Origin: PWXP01 sp034005525
Lineage (GTDB): Bacteria; Planctomycetota; Planctomycetia; Pirellulales; Thermoguttaceae
DNA length: 40,212 nt
Reading direction: 5' to 3'
Assembly (NCBI GenBank): GCA_034005525.1
Contig: JAVEUP010000058.1
Span: forward strand, 1-40,212
The position numbers were made by a program, and so were the translations under genes. Position 1 is the stretch's first letter; every line of letters starts with the position of its first letter. A model generated the notes under the pieces. The model was not told the origin of the DNA and did not search any database. It was given only the letters and a program-made list of their open reading frames with translations. Below, piece by piece: positions 39,796-40,212 of this stretch.

Positions 39796-40212
39796 GGAGC
39801 GGAATGCTTGCTTCACTCTCGGCGGAATTTCGGACAATGCTAACTCGTCGCCATAGCCGCTGTCGCTCGCTGCCCGCGCATAAAAATTGCCGGCGGATAT
39901 AGGGTCTCGCCGGGCAGTTGCCCGACGACCACGCGGCGCGAGGCCGAATTTCGTCCACCAGCTTCCAATAATCCTACTATTCGGTTGCGGCAAGGGCAAG
40001 AAGCCAAAGAAACCAGCACCTCGCGCGCGGCTCCCTGTGCGGGCACCCAGCGCATTGTAGTAGGCACACGCCGTGTGCCGTAACCTCTCGCACACAGAGT
40101 GTGCGATCTGCCGGAACGGCACACGGCGAGCTTGTGAAGAAACTGTTATTGTAGCATCTTCCGAAATGTTGCATGTTGAAGGGTAGACGGAGGTCCCCGC
40201 ACATTGGACATT
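39796..40212. other. right end of window, repeat and no gene
   Basis: It holds the right copy of the direct repeat and a short AT-richer tail. No gene is supported up to the window end. Confidence 0.6.
39888..40130. repeat. direct repeat DR (right copy) containing palindrome R3
   Basis: Same orientation as the copy at 37638-37858, with CCAGCGCATTGTAGTAGGCA and the palindrome conserved. The right palindrome arm breaks off at about 40129. Confidence 0.85.

Overview
The window is GC-rich chromosomal DNA, most likely from a planctomycete or a close relative. This rests on inference: a Tat-signal (RREFLTAAS) DegT-type aminotransferase, a very Ala/Pro-rich IF-2 linker, a degenerate endonuclease III-like protein after rbfA, PEGA and TPR proteins, and dense palindromic repeats. 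No rRNA is present. The only RNA gene recognised is a tRNA-Pro(CGG) at 969-1043 on the minus strand. The first gene is cut by the left edge of the window. || Layout. (1) 1-1043: the end of a P-loop ATPase gene, then the tRNA with three 11-bp direct repeats just past its 3' end. (2) 1284-8190, plus strand: a sulfur and electron-transfer operon in the order DsrE2-like, TusA, MvhD-like, HdrA-like, a second longer HdrA-like, a small winged-helix-like protein, and an HdrC/cytochrome b fusion. An ArsR-type regulator with its own promoter follows. The set resembles the quinone-linked Qmo complex, but MvhD is a separate gene and two persulfide-carrier proteins are attached. HdrB, aprAB, sat and dsrAB are not in the window. 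A promoter at 1284-1312 overlaps an operator-like palindrome. It is followed almost at once by a 31-codon open frame with a CCHCC cluster, which looks like a cysteine-sensing leader peptide. (3) 20076 down to 8347, minus strand: a long gene run. It holds a zinc ribbon protein, three NifX/NafY-like proteins, a Gly-rich DUF5320-like protein, two MinD-type ATPases with inserted ferredoxins, an IscU-Mrp fusion, a PaaI thioesterase, a metallo-beta-lactamase-fold protein, a DUF89 protein, a Thi4-like thiazole synthase, an Asp/Glu racemase, a radical SAM protein and a Tat-exported DegT aminotransferase. The upper half looks like Fe-S or metal-cofactor handling and could serve the cluster-rich complex of region 2. 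(4) 20722-29915, plus strand: nusA-infB-rbfA with a clear promoter, then an EndoIII-like protein, a large TPR protein and a YebC-family regulator. (5) 30198-33688: AspB-type aminotransferase, DEAD-box helicase, PEGA lipoprotein. (6) 33689-40212: an accessory region rich in repeats, with a truncated PLD/SNF2-helicase relative, a small membrane zinc-ribbon protein, a DUF4145-like protein and three unknown genes lying between two direct repeats. || At least four families of palindromic, MITE/REP-like repeats are scattered through the window. One has inserted in frame into the ferredoxin region of a MinD-type ATPase, adding about 45 residues, and a decayed copy seems to form the C-terminus of the TPR protein. 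|| The best candidates for something new are the Cys-rich leader and operator in front of the DsrE2-TusA-Hdr/Qmo-like operon, that operon's own composition, and the protein-coding palindromic element.
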